Below are positions 33,259 to 45,290 of a DNA stretch of 64,000 nucleotides, piece by piece. Position 1 is the stretch's first letter. Every line of letters begins with the position of its first letter. The translations under genes were made by a program, and so were the position numbers. The stretch is from assembly GCF_958298935.1 (NCBI RefSeq), contig NC_084924.1, positions 22,851,819-22,915,818 on the forward strand, given 5' to 3'. Origin of the DNA: Phragmites australis. Its lineage: Eukaryota; Streptophyta; Magnoliopsida; Poales; Poaceae. Below the pieces are notes generated by a model. The model saw nothing but the letters and a program-made list of their open reading frames with translations. It was not told the origin of the DNA and searched no databases.

Positions 33259-33675
33259 ACGAATATCATCCTCAATATTCGAATAGAACATTAAAGAGAT
33301 AAGGGAACTTGATCTTTATGATTTCTTCTTGCTTTTCATAACTACTTTATCTTCTTGGTGGTGACCTCATTACACAGATATAGTTTGATTACTTTGCTTT
33401 TGAAGGATTTCTCAACTATCTCAATAAACATTGATTGATTTCCCTGAGCATGTAAAACTTTCCTGAATATTTTGTTCCTTCTTCAGTAGTCATTGTCATT
33501 AGAAAACTCTTATCTTAGTGTATCCTCCAAAACCTGGTTACCTTTCCATATTTTACCCTCAGTCTGGGAATGACATATTGTTCTAAAATTTGGTCTAGTT
33601 CCCTAAAAATAAATAACTTCAGTCAAAACCTTGAAGTGAACTGTGTACCCTGATCTGACACACTCTCCTTAGATT
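33259..33675 (-). pseudogene. Gypsy element E: integrase remnant and 3' region
   Basis: The minus strand reads ESVSDQGTQFTSRF, then in shifted frames HSQTEGK and NQVLEDTLR, matching the integrase core SDRGTQFTSRF...YHPQTDGQSERTNQVLEDMLR. The integrase C-terminus and chromodomain are not recognisable before the PPT. Everything upstream is missing and replaced by CACTA transposase sequence. Confidence 0.75.
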
Positions 33676-34671
33676 CACCGTATGAGGAGGTCATGTTGCC
33701 AAATAGATTGAAACCATCAGTTGCAAGGCCAAGTCTCAAGTTACTAGAATCTTTTGCAAACCACCAAAATTTTCTATTGAAGACTTTCCATGCCTCACCA
33801 TCAGCTGGATGGATAAGTTCATTCTCCACCAGTTATCACTTCAACTTTTGCCATTGTGCCTCCTCTGTTGTTTTATTATAAGCAAACATCCTCTTCAGCC
33901 TTGGAATCAATGGAAAATGTCTCAATACCTTCTTAGGAATGCTCTTGCTTCCGTCTGCATCCTTCTATCTTGATGCACCACATATTGAACACTCATCATT
34001 TTTTCATACTCCTTCCGAAACAAGACACAATTATTCTTGCACACATGAATTGAATCATATCCAAGTCCAATGGAATGAAGAAAGTTCTTTGCTTCATTGT
34101 AAGATGCTACAAGAGAGCAAGCCGGGAATGCTAAGTATAACAACTTCAGTAGTGCAGTAAATGCAACATTATTGATCCAATAGAATGACTTGATATGAAG
34201 TAGCTTCACAACAAATGAAAATCTAGTAAAGCCATCACATCCAGGGTAAAGTTCACGCTTTAACTCTTCTATTATAGTTGCAAACATTGTTTGGCTGCCA
34301 CCATGACCTTCAGCTATGTACATCTCCTCTATCATACCAGGAATTCTATCATCGGTGTCTTCATCCTCATTGAAACCAACATCCTCTTGACCACTAATAT
34401 ATTCATCCTGATGGTGTGCATTTTCATGAACTTCAGCATCAAATGGTTCTCCATGATGGACCCACCAATTGTATGTGCTTGCCATCCCACAAATATATAA
34501 GTGATCCTCCACATGTCCTTGAGGTCGATGAATCTGATTCAAACATTTACGACATGGGCAAAGTATTTCTTCATTCTCACCAAATATTTCCCTAACAAAC
34601 TTCATGAAATCGCTTACCCTATCAATATGTGCCTTGCTAAATTGTCTAGCATTTATCCAACTTCTATTCAT
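33676..34671 (-). pseudogene. CACTA B transposase (TNP2-like), N-terminal part
   Basis: Open from ATG 34671 to 33922. Residues about 1-77 are the transposase-associated domain (MNRSWINARQFSKAH, CPCRKCLN, HLYICGMASTYNWWVHHGE). From about residue 110 begins the Transposase_21 domain (IPGMIEEMYIAEG, ELYPGCDGFTRFSF, NEAKNFLHSIGLGYDSIHVCKNNCVLFRKEYEKM). A frameshift near 33990 moves the frame to CGAS...DADGSKSIPKKVLRHFPLIPRLKRMF, then HPADGEAWKVFNRKFWWFAKDSSNLRLGLATDGFN. Sequence breaks at GNMTSSY near 33676. The enzyme would bind the termini and cut the element out; this copy cannot. Confidence 0.88.
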
Positions 34672-35776
34672 TTGTCAAACATTCAAATAAGGAAAAATTA
34701 ACAGCTCATTATAGTGCCCAGAATAAATCAACATTATTGTGCATGCTTTATAAATCTTCATACCATGCAACATAAATCAACAAAAAAATAGTTCCATGAC
34801 AGAAGAAATCACAAAATCCACAAACACATTCTCAATTCAGTTATTTACTAGAATATACTCAAATTAAACACTGGGAAGCAAGGGATATTACTGAAACTAA
34901 TACCGACTAGAGGGCATCCATACCTTCATTGGAAGACTGACTAGACCAGCTTCTGCAGCCGAATGGCAGGTCGCATGGGGAAACATCGCTGCCGAGGAAG
35001 ACAAGCCCTTCTAGAGCTACTGCGTTGCCCTAGAGGAGTGGCTGATGTGCCGGCCTGCACCCTGAGGTAGCACCACTGAGGTTCACCATTCTCTCCATTG
35101 GGATGTGTCTCCTAGCTATGCCACCACGAGGCGCCGTAGATCTGCACTGTGAGGTGCGCACCGTCGCCTCGAGTCTGCGCCACCAGAGTGCACCGTCGTC
35201 GCCACCGTCTCTTTTTTTAAGGGGTGCGCCACCGTCTCAACTGTGGGGCCACGATCTGTTTGCTCACCAAGTCCCAAAACAACCTTGTTGCTTTGGCCTA
35301 CAACTGACAGCTAGGCCACATATTTATGTATATATAATATTTTAGATGTCAAGCACTCAAACTCCCTTCATATCTCAGTGGTAGTGCTAACCCTCCTCAT
35401 TCAATCGGTCTCAGGTTTGAACCTTGGGATGGGTTGTTTCTATTGTTATTATGCCTCCCTATTTTTCACCTCATACTTACATGTGGGACCCTGGCTGACT
35501 GGTGGGCCATGCTTGATTTATCTATGCCAAAATTTTATAACAATAGAACTTTGTCACAGGTGCTAACCAAACTCTTATGACAAAGTTGTTTCATCATAAC
35601 ACTTTGGTGTATCGGTCTGTGATGATTTTTGTTTGGTCCTAGTGATGGTTGTACCATTATTCATCACTAAAACATAGGGTTATAACCTTAAATTAATTCT
35701 TATGACACTTTCTAGAAAAAATGTCATAAATCAATGACGGTTTACATCATTGTCATATAGTTTTTGTCATAGATTA
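34672..35776 (-). other. CACTA B 5' region
   Basis: It holds the putative promoter and leader of the transposase gene and the subterminal repeats. A tRNA-like A/B box pair lies at 35367-35437 on +. No coding domain seen. Confidence 0.5.
35367..35437 (+). other. tRNA-like A-box/B-box sequence in CACTA B
   Basis: TCTCAGTGGTAGTGC resembles a tRNA A box with D-arm and AGGTTTGAACCT resembles a B box, at spacing like a tRNA gene. No acceptor stem or full cloverleaf is evident, so it is a tRNA-related relic or chance, not a tRNA gene. Confidence 0.35.
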
Positions 35777-35793
35777 GCAGATTTGTTGTAGTG
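35777..35793 (-). repeat. CACTA B terminal inverted repeat
   Basis: CACTACAACAAATCTGC on minus marks the 5' terminus; its partner is not in the window. Confidence 0.8.
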
Positions 35794-36284
35794 ATCCTCT
35801 TCGCTTTCTCTTCGAGGTTTTTCGGATGTGGATTTTGCTGGTTATAGATGACAGGAAGAGTACCTCTAGTATCTGTCATTTCTTGAGTACTTCTCTTATA
35901 TGTTAGTTTTCTCGCAAACAGTCTAGTGTTGTGTAGTCAACTACTGAAATTGAATATGTTGTTGGCGCTAGCTGTTTTTCTCAAATTTTGTGGATGGTTG
36001 CAACTTTGAGGGATTTTGGGCTAGACTTCAAGAGTGTGCCACTTTTGTGTGAAAACACTAGTGCTATCAACTTAGCTATTAACCCAGTCCAACACTCCAG
36101 ACCCAAACACATAGATGTGATATTTCACTTATTGAAAGACCACAATGAGAAGGGAGATATTGACTTGAGATACATAGATAGCCAACATCAGCTTGCCGAT
36201 ATCTTTACCAAGCCTTTAGATGTAACAAGATTTGCCTATTTAAGGGGAGAGCTTTCAGTATGCCATCCATATGACACTGTGTGA
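35794..36284 (+). pseudogene. Copia element D RNase H
   Basis: The + strand reads LRGFSDVDFAG (start of RNase H), STSSICHFL, then STTEIEYVVGA in pieces with stops, and from 35988 an open stretch: VPLLCENTSAINLAINPVQHSRPKHIDV, the DIRYHFL-like helix, ADIFTKPLD and FAYLRGELSVCHP, ending at 36284. This is the C-terminal end of Copia pol. The upstream pol is outside or lost behind CACTA B. Confidence 0.88.
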
Positions 36285-37641
36285 GGGAGAGTTACAGTTG
36301 TACATACTCTATCTTATTTTTGTTGCGTCTGCATTGCATCTCATCTTGTAATATAATCATTGTAGTTGAGCTTTGACTTATTTGTATTTAGCATTTTCAG
36401 TTGCTAGACTTGAATTTGGACTAAGTTGCGTAGTTGTGTGAAGCAATCTCTTCTTGATGCTTTGACATGAATCATTTTAAGCAAGCTAGCTTTCCTAAAG
36501 ATAAAATTTGGCAATTTTACAAATCATGTAGACTATGAAATGCTACATTCTTGATCACCATGTTCGTTATTTCTTTGGTTTAGTTAATGCTTGGGTTAAG
36601 ACTAGTTTGATGAATATCTTGTTTTAGGCTTCTTGGTTCAAGATAGTGGATCGGAAAATGTACACTATATTTTCTGTCATTGTCAAATATTTAGCACATG
36701 ATAGAACCTTGAGGAACATGTGCTCCTTGTGTCACAAATATACTACTTGACTTGATCTTGTGAAAAACTTGATATATTGTGCAAATTAAATAATCTTGAA
36801 CAATCAAGTTTCGTATGATCAAATGTAATCTAATACGGTTGCCTAGAAGCCTCGAGGTGTTTGCCATACCTAGTCGTGCGACACTTTGCTTGGATAAGGG
36901 GCAACTTGAGGATAAAATGAATTACAGATGAAGGTGCTCAAATGATCAATCTTTCTAATCACTTGATCTAACTAAGTCTTGATTTCATATGTAAGCGTTT
37001 GCAAAACCTACTATAGTGAATTCTTGTATGCCTAGTTTGAGATTGAAGTTTGCTAGTTTTTAATGCTTGTATTGCTTTGGCACGAGTGGATGCTTATGTA
37101 GTGGTCACTGTTAACATGATTCGGCTACTTGAACTTAAATGCACCACTAATTCTTCATGATTAGGTTGTCAAAGCTTTATGTTCTTATGTCATTATCTCT
37201 TTTTGAGCCTTTATGCAATTGTGAGCTTCATGCTTTACTCTCCATAGCCCTTTAATATTTCTAGCTTGTGCAAATGCTTAGTGATTAGTTGAGAAAGCTC
37301 ATTAGGTTTGCATATTCATGCATTTCATGAAGTTTTTGTCCCTAATGTTTGCATTGCTAAAGGGGTTGAAAATATGCACTAAGCCAAAAAAAAAGAATAT
37401 TCTTGCATGATAATAGGAGAAAATATGAAAAATATGCATTCATCATGAGTGAGCATTTGTGCTTTTATTGGGCTTTTGAGGTTTTTTAGCTTGTCTTTGC
37501 CTCTCTTCATGTTTTTGGATTACTTCTAGTAGCAACTGATATTTTTCGCTCTTTCTTGAGTATTTGGTCACTTGGATGAGCTTCTCTTGTTGGACTTGTT
37601 CAAACCAAAATTTTTGTGCTTTAAGGGTTGTTAATGCAATC
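36285..37641 (+). other. Copia D region between RNase H and PPT
   Basis: About 1.36 kb without recognisable domain. SIRE/Maximus-type elements can carry an envelope-like frame here; none is visible. Confidence 0.5.
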
Positions 37642-37655
37642 ATCAAGGGGGAGAT
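37642..37655 (+). promoter_or_regulatory. polypurine tract of Copia D
   Basis: ATCAAGGGGGAGAT precedes the LTR start TGAGAAACC. Confidence 0.85.
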
Positions 37656-39330
37656 TGAGAAACCAAGTTAAAATATGTATTGGTTTATATGTGACGAGTG
37701 CTTGACAAGGTTGTGCAATTGGTTTGATGATTGCTGGATTGCATGAGCATTTGTATATACTGCAATTATGATCATGACTAACCAAAATTGTAGAGGAAAT
37801 GGAGTTAGCATTTTTTTGTCTGAGTCTAGGAAAATTGCACACGTCAGATGGTCCAACGCCTTTGATTTTGAACTCACCAGATGGTCAGATGTTCAGATGG
37901 TGTACACGAGGGACCATTTCAACTCAAAAGCAAAAGTTGAAGTACACACCAGATGTCTGGCGATGAAGTGAAGAGAACGTCGAACTATTTCTTGCCATGA
38001 GATTGTAAAATGGGTTTTGGCAAGAATGTACACGTCGGATGGTCCAGTGATGGGCAAATGTACACTCCAGAGTATTTCATCCCAGAGGTAAAGATTGAAG
38101 TATACACCAGATGGTTCGGCGATGGAGTGAAGTGAACGCCAAAGCTTTTCTTGTAGAGAGGCTGCAAACTGACTTTGGTGAACTTGTACTCACCGGATGG
38201 TTCGGTGTTCAAAGGGATGAATGTCGGATGCTTCACCGGAGAATTTCTTGTAGGGAGGTTGCAAGATGGTTGGTCTATAGAAGTACACGTCGGATGGTTC
38301 GGCGCTCAAAAGCTATGAATACCAGATCGTCTGGTGTTCATGATTTTTTGAGATATGCATTCACTGGGGATTTTGATTATGTACTAATCTAGATGGAGTT
38401 AGAGATATGCGTGTGCTTATCTCCTGTTGTGCAGGTGATGTATGCAACTGGGTGGCTGACGGTGGGATGATCGGGGCCAAGCAAGGTGCTTGGTGCCAGA
38501 CGATCGAGGAGGCTGGGTGGAGTCAAGGGTGATCCTAGCTGTGCACATAGAGGTCAAACAAAGCATGGAAGGAAGGATGAAAATAACATGTTGACAAGTC
38601 AAGCGAAGGGGATGCTGGTGCAAGTGACAAGATGGCCCGTGGGATCAGAAGTGGGAGAAACTTGCTGACGGCCAAGATCGTAAGACAGAGTACACGTGTC
38701 GACATCAGAATGCTTTCTTGGAGTTCGAGCAAGAGGCAGTGAGTCATGCTTTAAAAAGTGTGCAAGGTGGTTTTGCGGTTTGGCTTCAAAACTGTGGAAG
38801 GATGGAGGGCCCGTGGCATCATTACGAAGCTTGCATCGAGACGAAACTAAGTTGTAAAGGCGTCATAGTTGTTAGATGTATGATACGAAAAATTGACCAA
38901 AATACCCCAATGGTAGGTAGGAGATCATTGGAAGAGAGAGGTATTTTGGCAACAACGAAGATTAAGAGCTAAGCTATCTCTCTATGCCTATAAATAAAGG
39001 GATAGGCGTTTGGATAGTTTGAGCCAATCATTTGAGCCTTGAGAGATAGATTTTAAAGGAGAGGAAAGGAGAGCTTAGCCTTTGTATTAGGTAAGCACTT
39101 TTTGTGAGAAAAATATCTTGTAATATGTCGAAAAGAGGGTTGTCCTCCACAAGAAATGAAAAAATTATTTCTTTCGATGCTTGTGTTCATCTTCTTCTAG
39201 TCTCTTTCTATTGGCTACCTTGCTTTGTTGTAAGTTTTTCCTTTTTAGTTGGAATTTTCGTTTTTGGTTGAAGGCTGAAATTTTTCCACCTTGAAAAGTT
39301 ATTCTTCTTATTGCTGGAGGTATAAAATTT
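37656..39330 (+). repeat. 3' LTR of Copia D (SIRE/Maximus-like)
   Basis: It starts TGAGAAACCAAGTT. Copies of the same LTR lie at 49833-49947 (minus) and 55313-56155 (+). It contains repeated cassettes around 'cggatggttcggcg' with 'gtacac' flanks (37840-38340) and a TATA box (CCTATAAATAAAGG, 38987-39000). The right end is not sharply visible; 39330 is approximate. Confidence 0.75.
38987..39000 (+). promoter_or_regulatory. TATA box of Copia D LTR
   Basis: CCTATAAATAAAGG about 1.33 kb into the LTR, as expected ahead of R. Confidence 0.6.
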
Positions 39331-40249
39331 ACATACGACTATATACAAGTGAGTCTTGAATTTCTTTCCTTCTAAATCATCAACTCAGAGAGTTTTTTTC
39401 CATTGCTCTCTTATTTGATTTTAAGTTTTTCTTCCATTAAGATTGCTATCTTTTGTGTGGATGACGTATGGGATAAGTATGAATGGAACCTAATGTTCAT
39501 CTACACCCATGAGCACCATGTTTCTTTCTTGGAAACTTTCATAGCAACTACGTTTCTCTCCATTTTGCTTTTGCTTGAATTTTGAGATGCGTTGAGTGAT
39601 CTAAATAGGAAAATATCATCAATTTTATAAGAAATTTATTAGTCACCTATTTACCCTCTCTAGTCGTTATTCTTGATCTTACAATGTGCTTCACTCTGGG
39701 TATCCTGGTTTGATTTGAAAATATGGACATGATATGTTTAGTTGCATGTTGGCATATTCTGATTATACCAAGTTCAGTTTCACATACGATGCTCTGAACA
39801 TTTACTTCAGCTAGAAAAGCCTATCATTGGTAAACATGCTTTGTTTGGTTGCGCTTCTATTTCTTATTGAAAAAAATAAAAGAATTAAGGCGTCATGGGC
39901 AAGTAGACATGAGACGGGGTTAAATCTCGGCAGTATCTGCTCGTACCCGGCAGTGTCGCGCACATTCAAATTTTGTTTTTTTCATGATCAACCATGCTTC
40001 ATCAAAATTTCATATACATTCAGACATCTAGTTTATTCTATCTTCTCTTCCATATATCTATTTTGCTAAAATTAAACCTGTCAACAAAAAAAGTCAAATT
40101 TAAATCAAAAGATGAGACTGGAAATTTTGGCGGGGTTGTTTTTTTCTTTGAATCTGAAAGTTGAATCTCTGGACAGAGACACTTTCCAGATCGAAGATTT
40201 AAAGTTGAAAATACTGCATGAAAAAAACTCAAAAGTGATAGGTCATAAT
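39331..40249. other. unassigned AT-rich DNA
   Basis: Short frames only; no domain, LTR or repeat recognised. Confidence 0.5.
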
Positions 40250-41363
40250 GGTTATGGGTGATAAGTTTTACACTCGCCACTCCGAACACGTCACTGATGA
40301 CTAGTTAAAAATGACAGATAAGAACCTACCACCAATAAAATCATTAGTGACGGATCAAAACTTGACCCGTCACTCGTTAAAGTCATAAGTGATAGATTAC
40401 AGTTATGATCCGTCACTTATTACCGTGACTTGTCACTTATGAAAGTTATAGGTGATAGGTCAAATCTTGACTGTCACTAATTACTGATTTTTTTTATTTT
40501 ACATATAAATTTTGTATTAATATTTATATATAAAATATGTATTAATATTTAAATATAACATTTTATAGGTGACCGGTTATAATTTACCTATAAAATTGTA
40601 TTAATATTTTATGAATTTCTGAATATCTCATACAAACGATTGCAATTTAATAGGTGCCCCAGAGTGCATCTGGTAAAACGGGCATAACTTTTGCATATGA
40701 ACTTCGATTTTGAATTTTTGACTCTACGGACATCTACATAAAAATTTACATCTGTTTCTCACCCACTTTATTGGGTTCGGTGTATTTTTTGAGGCTAAAG
40801 GCGGTTTGGAAGATTGAGTTCTTGCTCTCAAAGTTTCTGCACCATTTTCGGAACACGTGTATGTGTCCATAGCCGTCATCCCTTACATCAAACTTGAGCA
40901 GAAATTATATATATATATCCTATTCTAATGTTGCTTAGGTGATAAAAAATAAGAAAAAAGAAAAGAAAAATAAAAAATATTAATGAATTAAGTATCATGA
41001 CTATTATCATTAGTGATGGGTTACAACATGACCACTGATATCAGGTCATAAGTGACGAGTCACAATTTAACCTGTCACTCATGAGTACCCAGAGTGACCC
41101 GTCACCTTAGACCAGTCATAAGTGACGGGTCACCTTAGGCCAATCATAAGTGACGGTCAAATTGTGATTCGTCACTTATTACTCGTTATAAGTGACGAGT
41201 CACCTTGCACCACTCATAAGTGATGGGTCATATTGTGACCCGTCACTTATGATCTGATATAAGTGACGGATCATGTTACGACATGTCACTATTATCATAA
41301 GTGACGGATCATATTACGACCGTCACTAATTTCGTGTTCCTTTTGTCTGTTTTTCACGTAGTG
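40250..41363. mobile_element. non-autonomous CACTA element or CACTA end
   Basis: The right terminus at 41363 reads CACTACGTGAAAAACAG on minus. Two blocks of the motif 'agtgacgggtca' in both orientations (40270-40490 and 41020-41330) flank a central part without coding. The left terminus is not recognisable, so the left edge is approximate. Confidence 0.75.
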
Positions 41364-42566
41364 AGATGCTCAATCTAGATGATATAGCTAGATTGCTACC
41401 ACAACTCACAACTTACGAGTTTGGGATTGGATAGCTATGATATCTTGTTTGTAAGTTTGACACTTATGATACAAGATATAAATATGTACGCAAGATTATG
41501 CCAGCCTTCCCATTACTATTTTACCGTCTGGCCTGCCCTTCATCTACTTAGTATGGGTATGCTAAATAACCATTGAAGGATTAAACCATAGTTGTTGAGG
41601 CCTCACCTAGACATCGCCTTATCAATGCCTATGCGTCGAGGTGCTCGGTGGTGTTCATCATCGTCTCACCTAATTCGATTGTGGCATCTATCTTGCCGCG
41701 CGTGGCGTCGCCTTATCGCGCCACGACGCTGTATTGCGCAAGGCGGACAGAGTGAGGGAAGATGAAGGTAGGAAAGGACACCTGGCAATAGAACTTTTAA
41801 AAAAGTTATATAATGCAATCAAAAGAACATGAAGGTAGGGAAGGACACCTGGCCTTTCAGCTACTCCTTTGCCATGCTGCTCTTCCTTGTCCAGCTAGAG
41901 GAAGGTGCTCTGTCCATGCGACATTCCTGCACCTGTGGATATCAGACTACAAAATTACCTCTAAAAAGTAACCTCAAGGAGCGACAATGAAATAAAAATG
42001 TGGCAAAAGGAAATGCTAGAAAGACTCCAAGGAAAATTAAAAAATAGCAAAGAAGACTTTAAATTAATATAGTGGTCACAGTTAGCCATGCGTGCAAGTG
42101 GCTTCTAGCTACGGGTCACTACAAATCACGTCTACAAAGCATGTCTTTTCGGCCCATAACCATTTATTAAGACCATAATTTCATGGTACTTATTCTTACA
42201 TTAAAATCAATCATTCCTACAAAGCCACAACAGAGGCTTATCCTATCGATATGAAGAGTAACTTCTTATCATATCATCAATTGGTCTTAGTAAATTTTAT
42301 TGAAAGGTGAAAATTTTGGTAGCATAAACAATAATTATATATCATGGTACGGTAAGAAGCACAACGTCTAGCTAGACTGTGTGAGCCTCACAACTAGGTA
42401 ACTCTGGTACCTTAAGTATGCACTATATGAAGCATACAAGGCAAGCACTGGATGGAAGGTGCGATGGAATGAATGTAGCATCAAGCTTATATAGCCAAGA
42501 GAAGCATCATGTTATGCATGCACCGCCAGGAACAACATTACAAAAGATGAATAGTAAGTGACTTGA
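41364..42566. other. unassigned DNA
   Basis: No domain found. A short direct repeat ('atgaaggtagg.aaggacacctgg') occurs at about 41764 and 41831. Confidence 0.5.
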
Positions 42567-43119
42567 TATGAAGGAGCACTAGATATAGCAAATTAATGTG
42601 ACATGAAGGAACACTAGATGCAGTAGGTTCATCAATATGTACTGGCTCTGGCAGCAGCTTCATCAATATTCACTGGCGTGAACACAGGAGGCTTCTTTGT
42701 CATCTGGTTATTGTTTTCTTCTCCATCTGACATGCTATCAAGAATCAATGGTAGTAGTATGTACTCGCTAATTGTGCCTCCTATGCATGCATAATATTAT
42801 ATTGCATCATTAAATCCTGTCATGCATGCAAGTTGTGGAAGGCTGCTAAGTCCTCCCTCACGCTCTCTCTCCTTTGTCTGTTCTCATGTACCCTAATATT
42901 ATAAGGAGTCTAACGTGGCTATGCTCGGAGTGATATGAAGGAACACTGGATATAGCAAATTAATATAACATGAAGGAACACTAGATGCAATAGGTTCATC
43001 AATACTCATTGTTTAGGGCAGCAGCTTCATCAATGTGAACACAGGAGGTTTCTTTGTCGTCTGGTTATTGTTTTCTTCTCCGCCTACTTATGCTAGGATG
43101 GATCAGTGGTAGTAGTATG
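42567..43119. repeat. tandem duplication, period about 366 bp, second copy interrupted
   Basis: The sequence from 42567 (gatatgaaggagcactagat) recurs from 42933. The second copy is cut near 43120 by Tat element F and resumes at 49645 with 'ataatattatattgc', which equals 42789 onward in the first copy. Function unknown. Confidence 0.75.
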
Positions 43120-43166
43120 TTCTTGGAGTGCAGTTCTTGTACATTTTTTATTACATGAAAAGAAAA

Positions 43167-44060
43167 TTACATAAACGTTGCCTTGGAATGGGTCCTTCGC
43201 CTAGAGGTGCGAAGACCTTGACTGCTATTACACATAGAATTTGTGAAGTTATCCGCATTCCAAGTATGCAGGAGCTCCTCACCCTCCAGAGTAGCCAAGT
43301 GATACGAGTCAGGCCTTAACGACCTTTTGACCAAGAAAGGGACCCACTTGCTCTGCAGTTTTCCTACTAATGAGGCATTACTGAGTCTTCCCAGCACCAA
43401 ATCTCCAGGGACAAAGTTCTTTAAGGATATTTTCTTATGTCCCCACTTTCTTGTCTCCTCCTGGTACTTGTTTAAATTTTCAGCAGCCTGCAATCTCACT
43501 TCCTTGAGGGCATCTTTTGATATTAATTCTTCGCTTTGCTCTGATTCCTTTATGACCCTAATTGGTTTGTTCTTACACTCTTCTGGAGTCATTTCCTCCT
43601 CTTCAAAGAGCAGGCGAAACAGTGTGAAACCGGTTGGTCTTGTTACCATTGTTCTTATAGATCATAAGACCTTCGGCAGCTCTTCGACCCATTTTCCTTT
43701 TGCCAGACCTTGCAGTCGCTTCGCAACACCGGCGAAGACAATACAGTTCGCTCTTTCTATGGCTCTATTTGACTGTGGGTGATATACAGACGCGAAATGG
43801 ACTTTGATTCCCAAGCCTTCGCAGAAGTGCTTGAATCCTGCATTGTCAAATTGGGTGTCGTTGTCTACGGTCACTTTGCGCAGGACTCCAAAACGGCACA
43901 TGATGTGCTGCCACAAGAAATTTTGGATATTTTTCGATGTTATGTTTACAAGCAGTATTGCCTCCACCCACTAGGAGAAGTATCCAATTGCAACGACAAC
44001 ATACCGCAAGTTCCCTGGAGCGGCTAGTAGCTGGCCGACAATGTCAATTCCCCACCGTGT
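43167..44060 (-). pseudogene. integrase of Tat element F
   Basis: The core has RWGIDIVG (Asp), VTVDNDTQFD (Asp) and SNRAIERAN (Glu), so the triad is present. A stop lies in YFS-stop-WVEA near 43988, where the family has Lys. 43662-43967 and 43167-43649 are open and carry WVEELPKVL, then after a frame break TGFTLFRLLFEEE, NKYQEETRKWGHKK, PGDLVLGR and LQSKWVPFLV...ATLEGEELLHTWNADN. Confidence 0.85.
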
Positions 44061-45250
44061 TAACGGCCAAATTGGTGGGATTAGCTGTGTCTTCGCTGAA
44101 GGCCTGTTTTACCCCTTCGCCCAGTATTGGCACTGTATACAACTTCAGACTATGTAATCCGCATCACTGAGCGCCTTCGGCCAAAAGAATCCCTGTCTGT
44201 ATACCTTTCCAACTAAGGCTCGTGTACCCACATGCGAGCCACATAGTCCACCGTGTATTTCTTTCAGCAAATTCTGCCCTTCTTCCTGAGATATGCACCG
44301 CGACCAAGGTGCACAAACTCCGACCTTGTACAAATTATTTCCCACAATTTTGTAATTTCTAGCTCTTTGGGCCATGCGCTTTGCTTCAACATTATATTGG
44401 GGCTTGTGATAGCCACGAAGGTAAGCCATTATTGGAGAGCGTCAATCTTCGCTTTCAATCATAGAAACCGAACACGCTGTCCGCGAAGAGTCGTCGACGG
44501 CTGGCATGCTCAACTTTTGGTAGAATACATCTGGTGGTATAGGAAAATTTTGTGCGGCGGCTTTGGCGAGGTCATCTTCTTCAAAGTTGTCATTCCTCGA
44601 TATACTCTTAACCGTGAACCCCATGAAGTACTTTTCCATGCTTCGGTCTGCTGCCTTGTACTTAACAAGCTCTAGTTCTTTTGTCTAAAATGTCTTATTG
44701 ATCTGGCTTGCTATTACTTTGGAGTTCGTCTTAACCAGCACCCTTCAGGCGCCCAAAGCTTTCGCCTTGTGAAGGCCAAGGAGGACGGCTTCGTACTCCA
44801 TGATATTGTTTGTAGATCGAAATTCTAGTCTGGCATTATATCTTAATTTTACACCCGAAGGCGAAGATAGTACTGCCGCCGCACCTACTCCTGTAGCTCC
44901 CCACGCCCCATCGCAATATGCGATCTAGATCGGTTCTGACGGTTCTTCTGCCGGGGCTTCGGCCAGCTGTGTCCATTCTGCTGCAAAGTCTGCTAACGCC
45001 TGGGATTTTATCGCCATTCTTGCCACAAAAACTATCATGAGTGGGGCGACTTCTGTAGCCCATTTCACCATCCTTCCTGTAGCTTCTCTGTTTTCAAACA
45101 TGTCGCGAAGGGGTAGGGAGGTTGGTACTATGATCTTGTGAGCCGTGAAGTAATGGCAAAGCTTGCGAGATGCCATGACCAATGAGTATGCTACTTTTTC
45201 CATTTTGGTGTAGAATCTCTTCTGACACGCAAGAGCTTCTGACACGTAGT
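44061..45250 (-). pseudogene. RNase H and zinc-finger region of Tat element F
   Basis: 45245-44925 holds RT-linked RNase H (RFYTKMEKVAYSLVMASRKLCHYFTAHKI, then MVKWATEVAPLMI). 44640-44900 holds parts of the second RNase H (MEYEAVLLGLHKAK-like). 44145-44429 is the integrase zinc region (LLKEIHGGLCGSHVGTRALVGKVYRQGFFWPKA). A 70-bp tandem duplication (copies starting 45191 and 45261) shifts the frame. Confidence 0.8.
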
Positions 45251-45290
45251 ATATTGTGAACTACTTTTTCCATTTCGGTGTAGAATCTCT

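Larger units (their letters stand above)
33676..35793 (-). mobile_element. CACTA transposon B, 5' part
   Basis: The terminus at 35793 reads CACTACAACAAATCTGC on minus. Subterminal motifs around ATGACA/TGTCATAA recur at 35570-35780. The transposase gene starts at 34671. The element is cut near 33676 by Gypsy E sequence, so its 3' half is missing here. It lies within or beside Copia D, whose RNase H begins right after the terminus. Confidence 0.8.

Noticed and set aside
35367..35437. functional tRNA gene
   Set aside because: A/B-box-like motifs only; I cannot fold an acceptor stem or anticodon arm.
37656..39330. small ORFs in the Copia D LTR (for example 38111-38392)
   Set aside because: They come from the 'cggatggttcggcg' cassette repeats and are not kept in the other LTR copies.
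39331..40249. possible host gene between elements
   Set aside because: Only short frames without domains or a believable exon structure.
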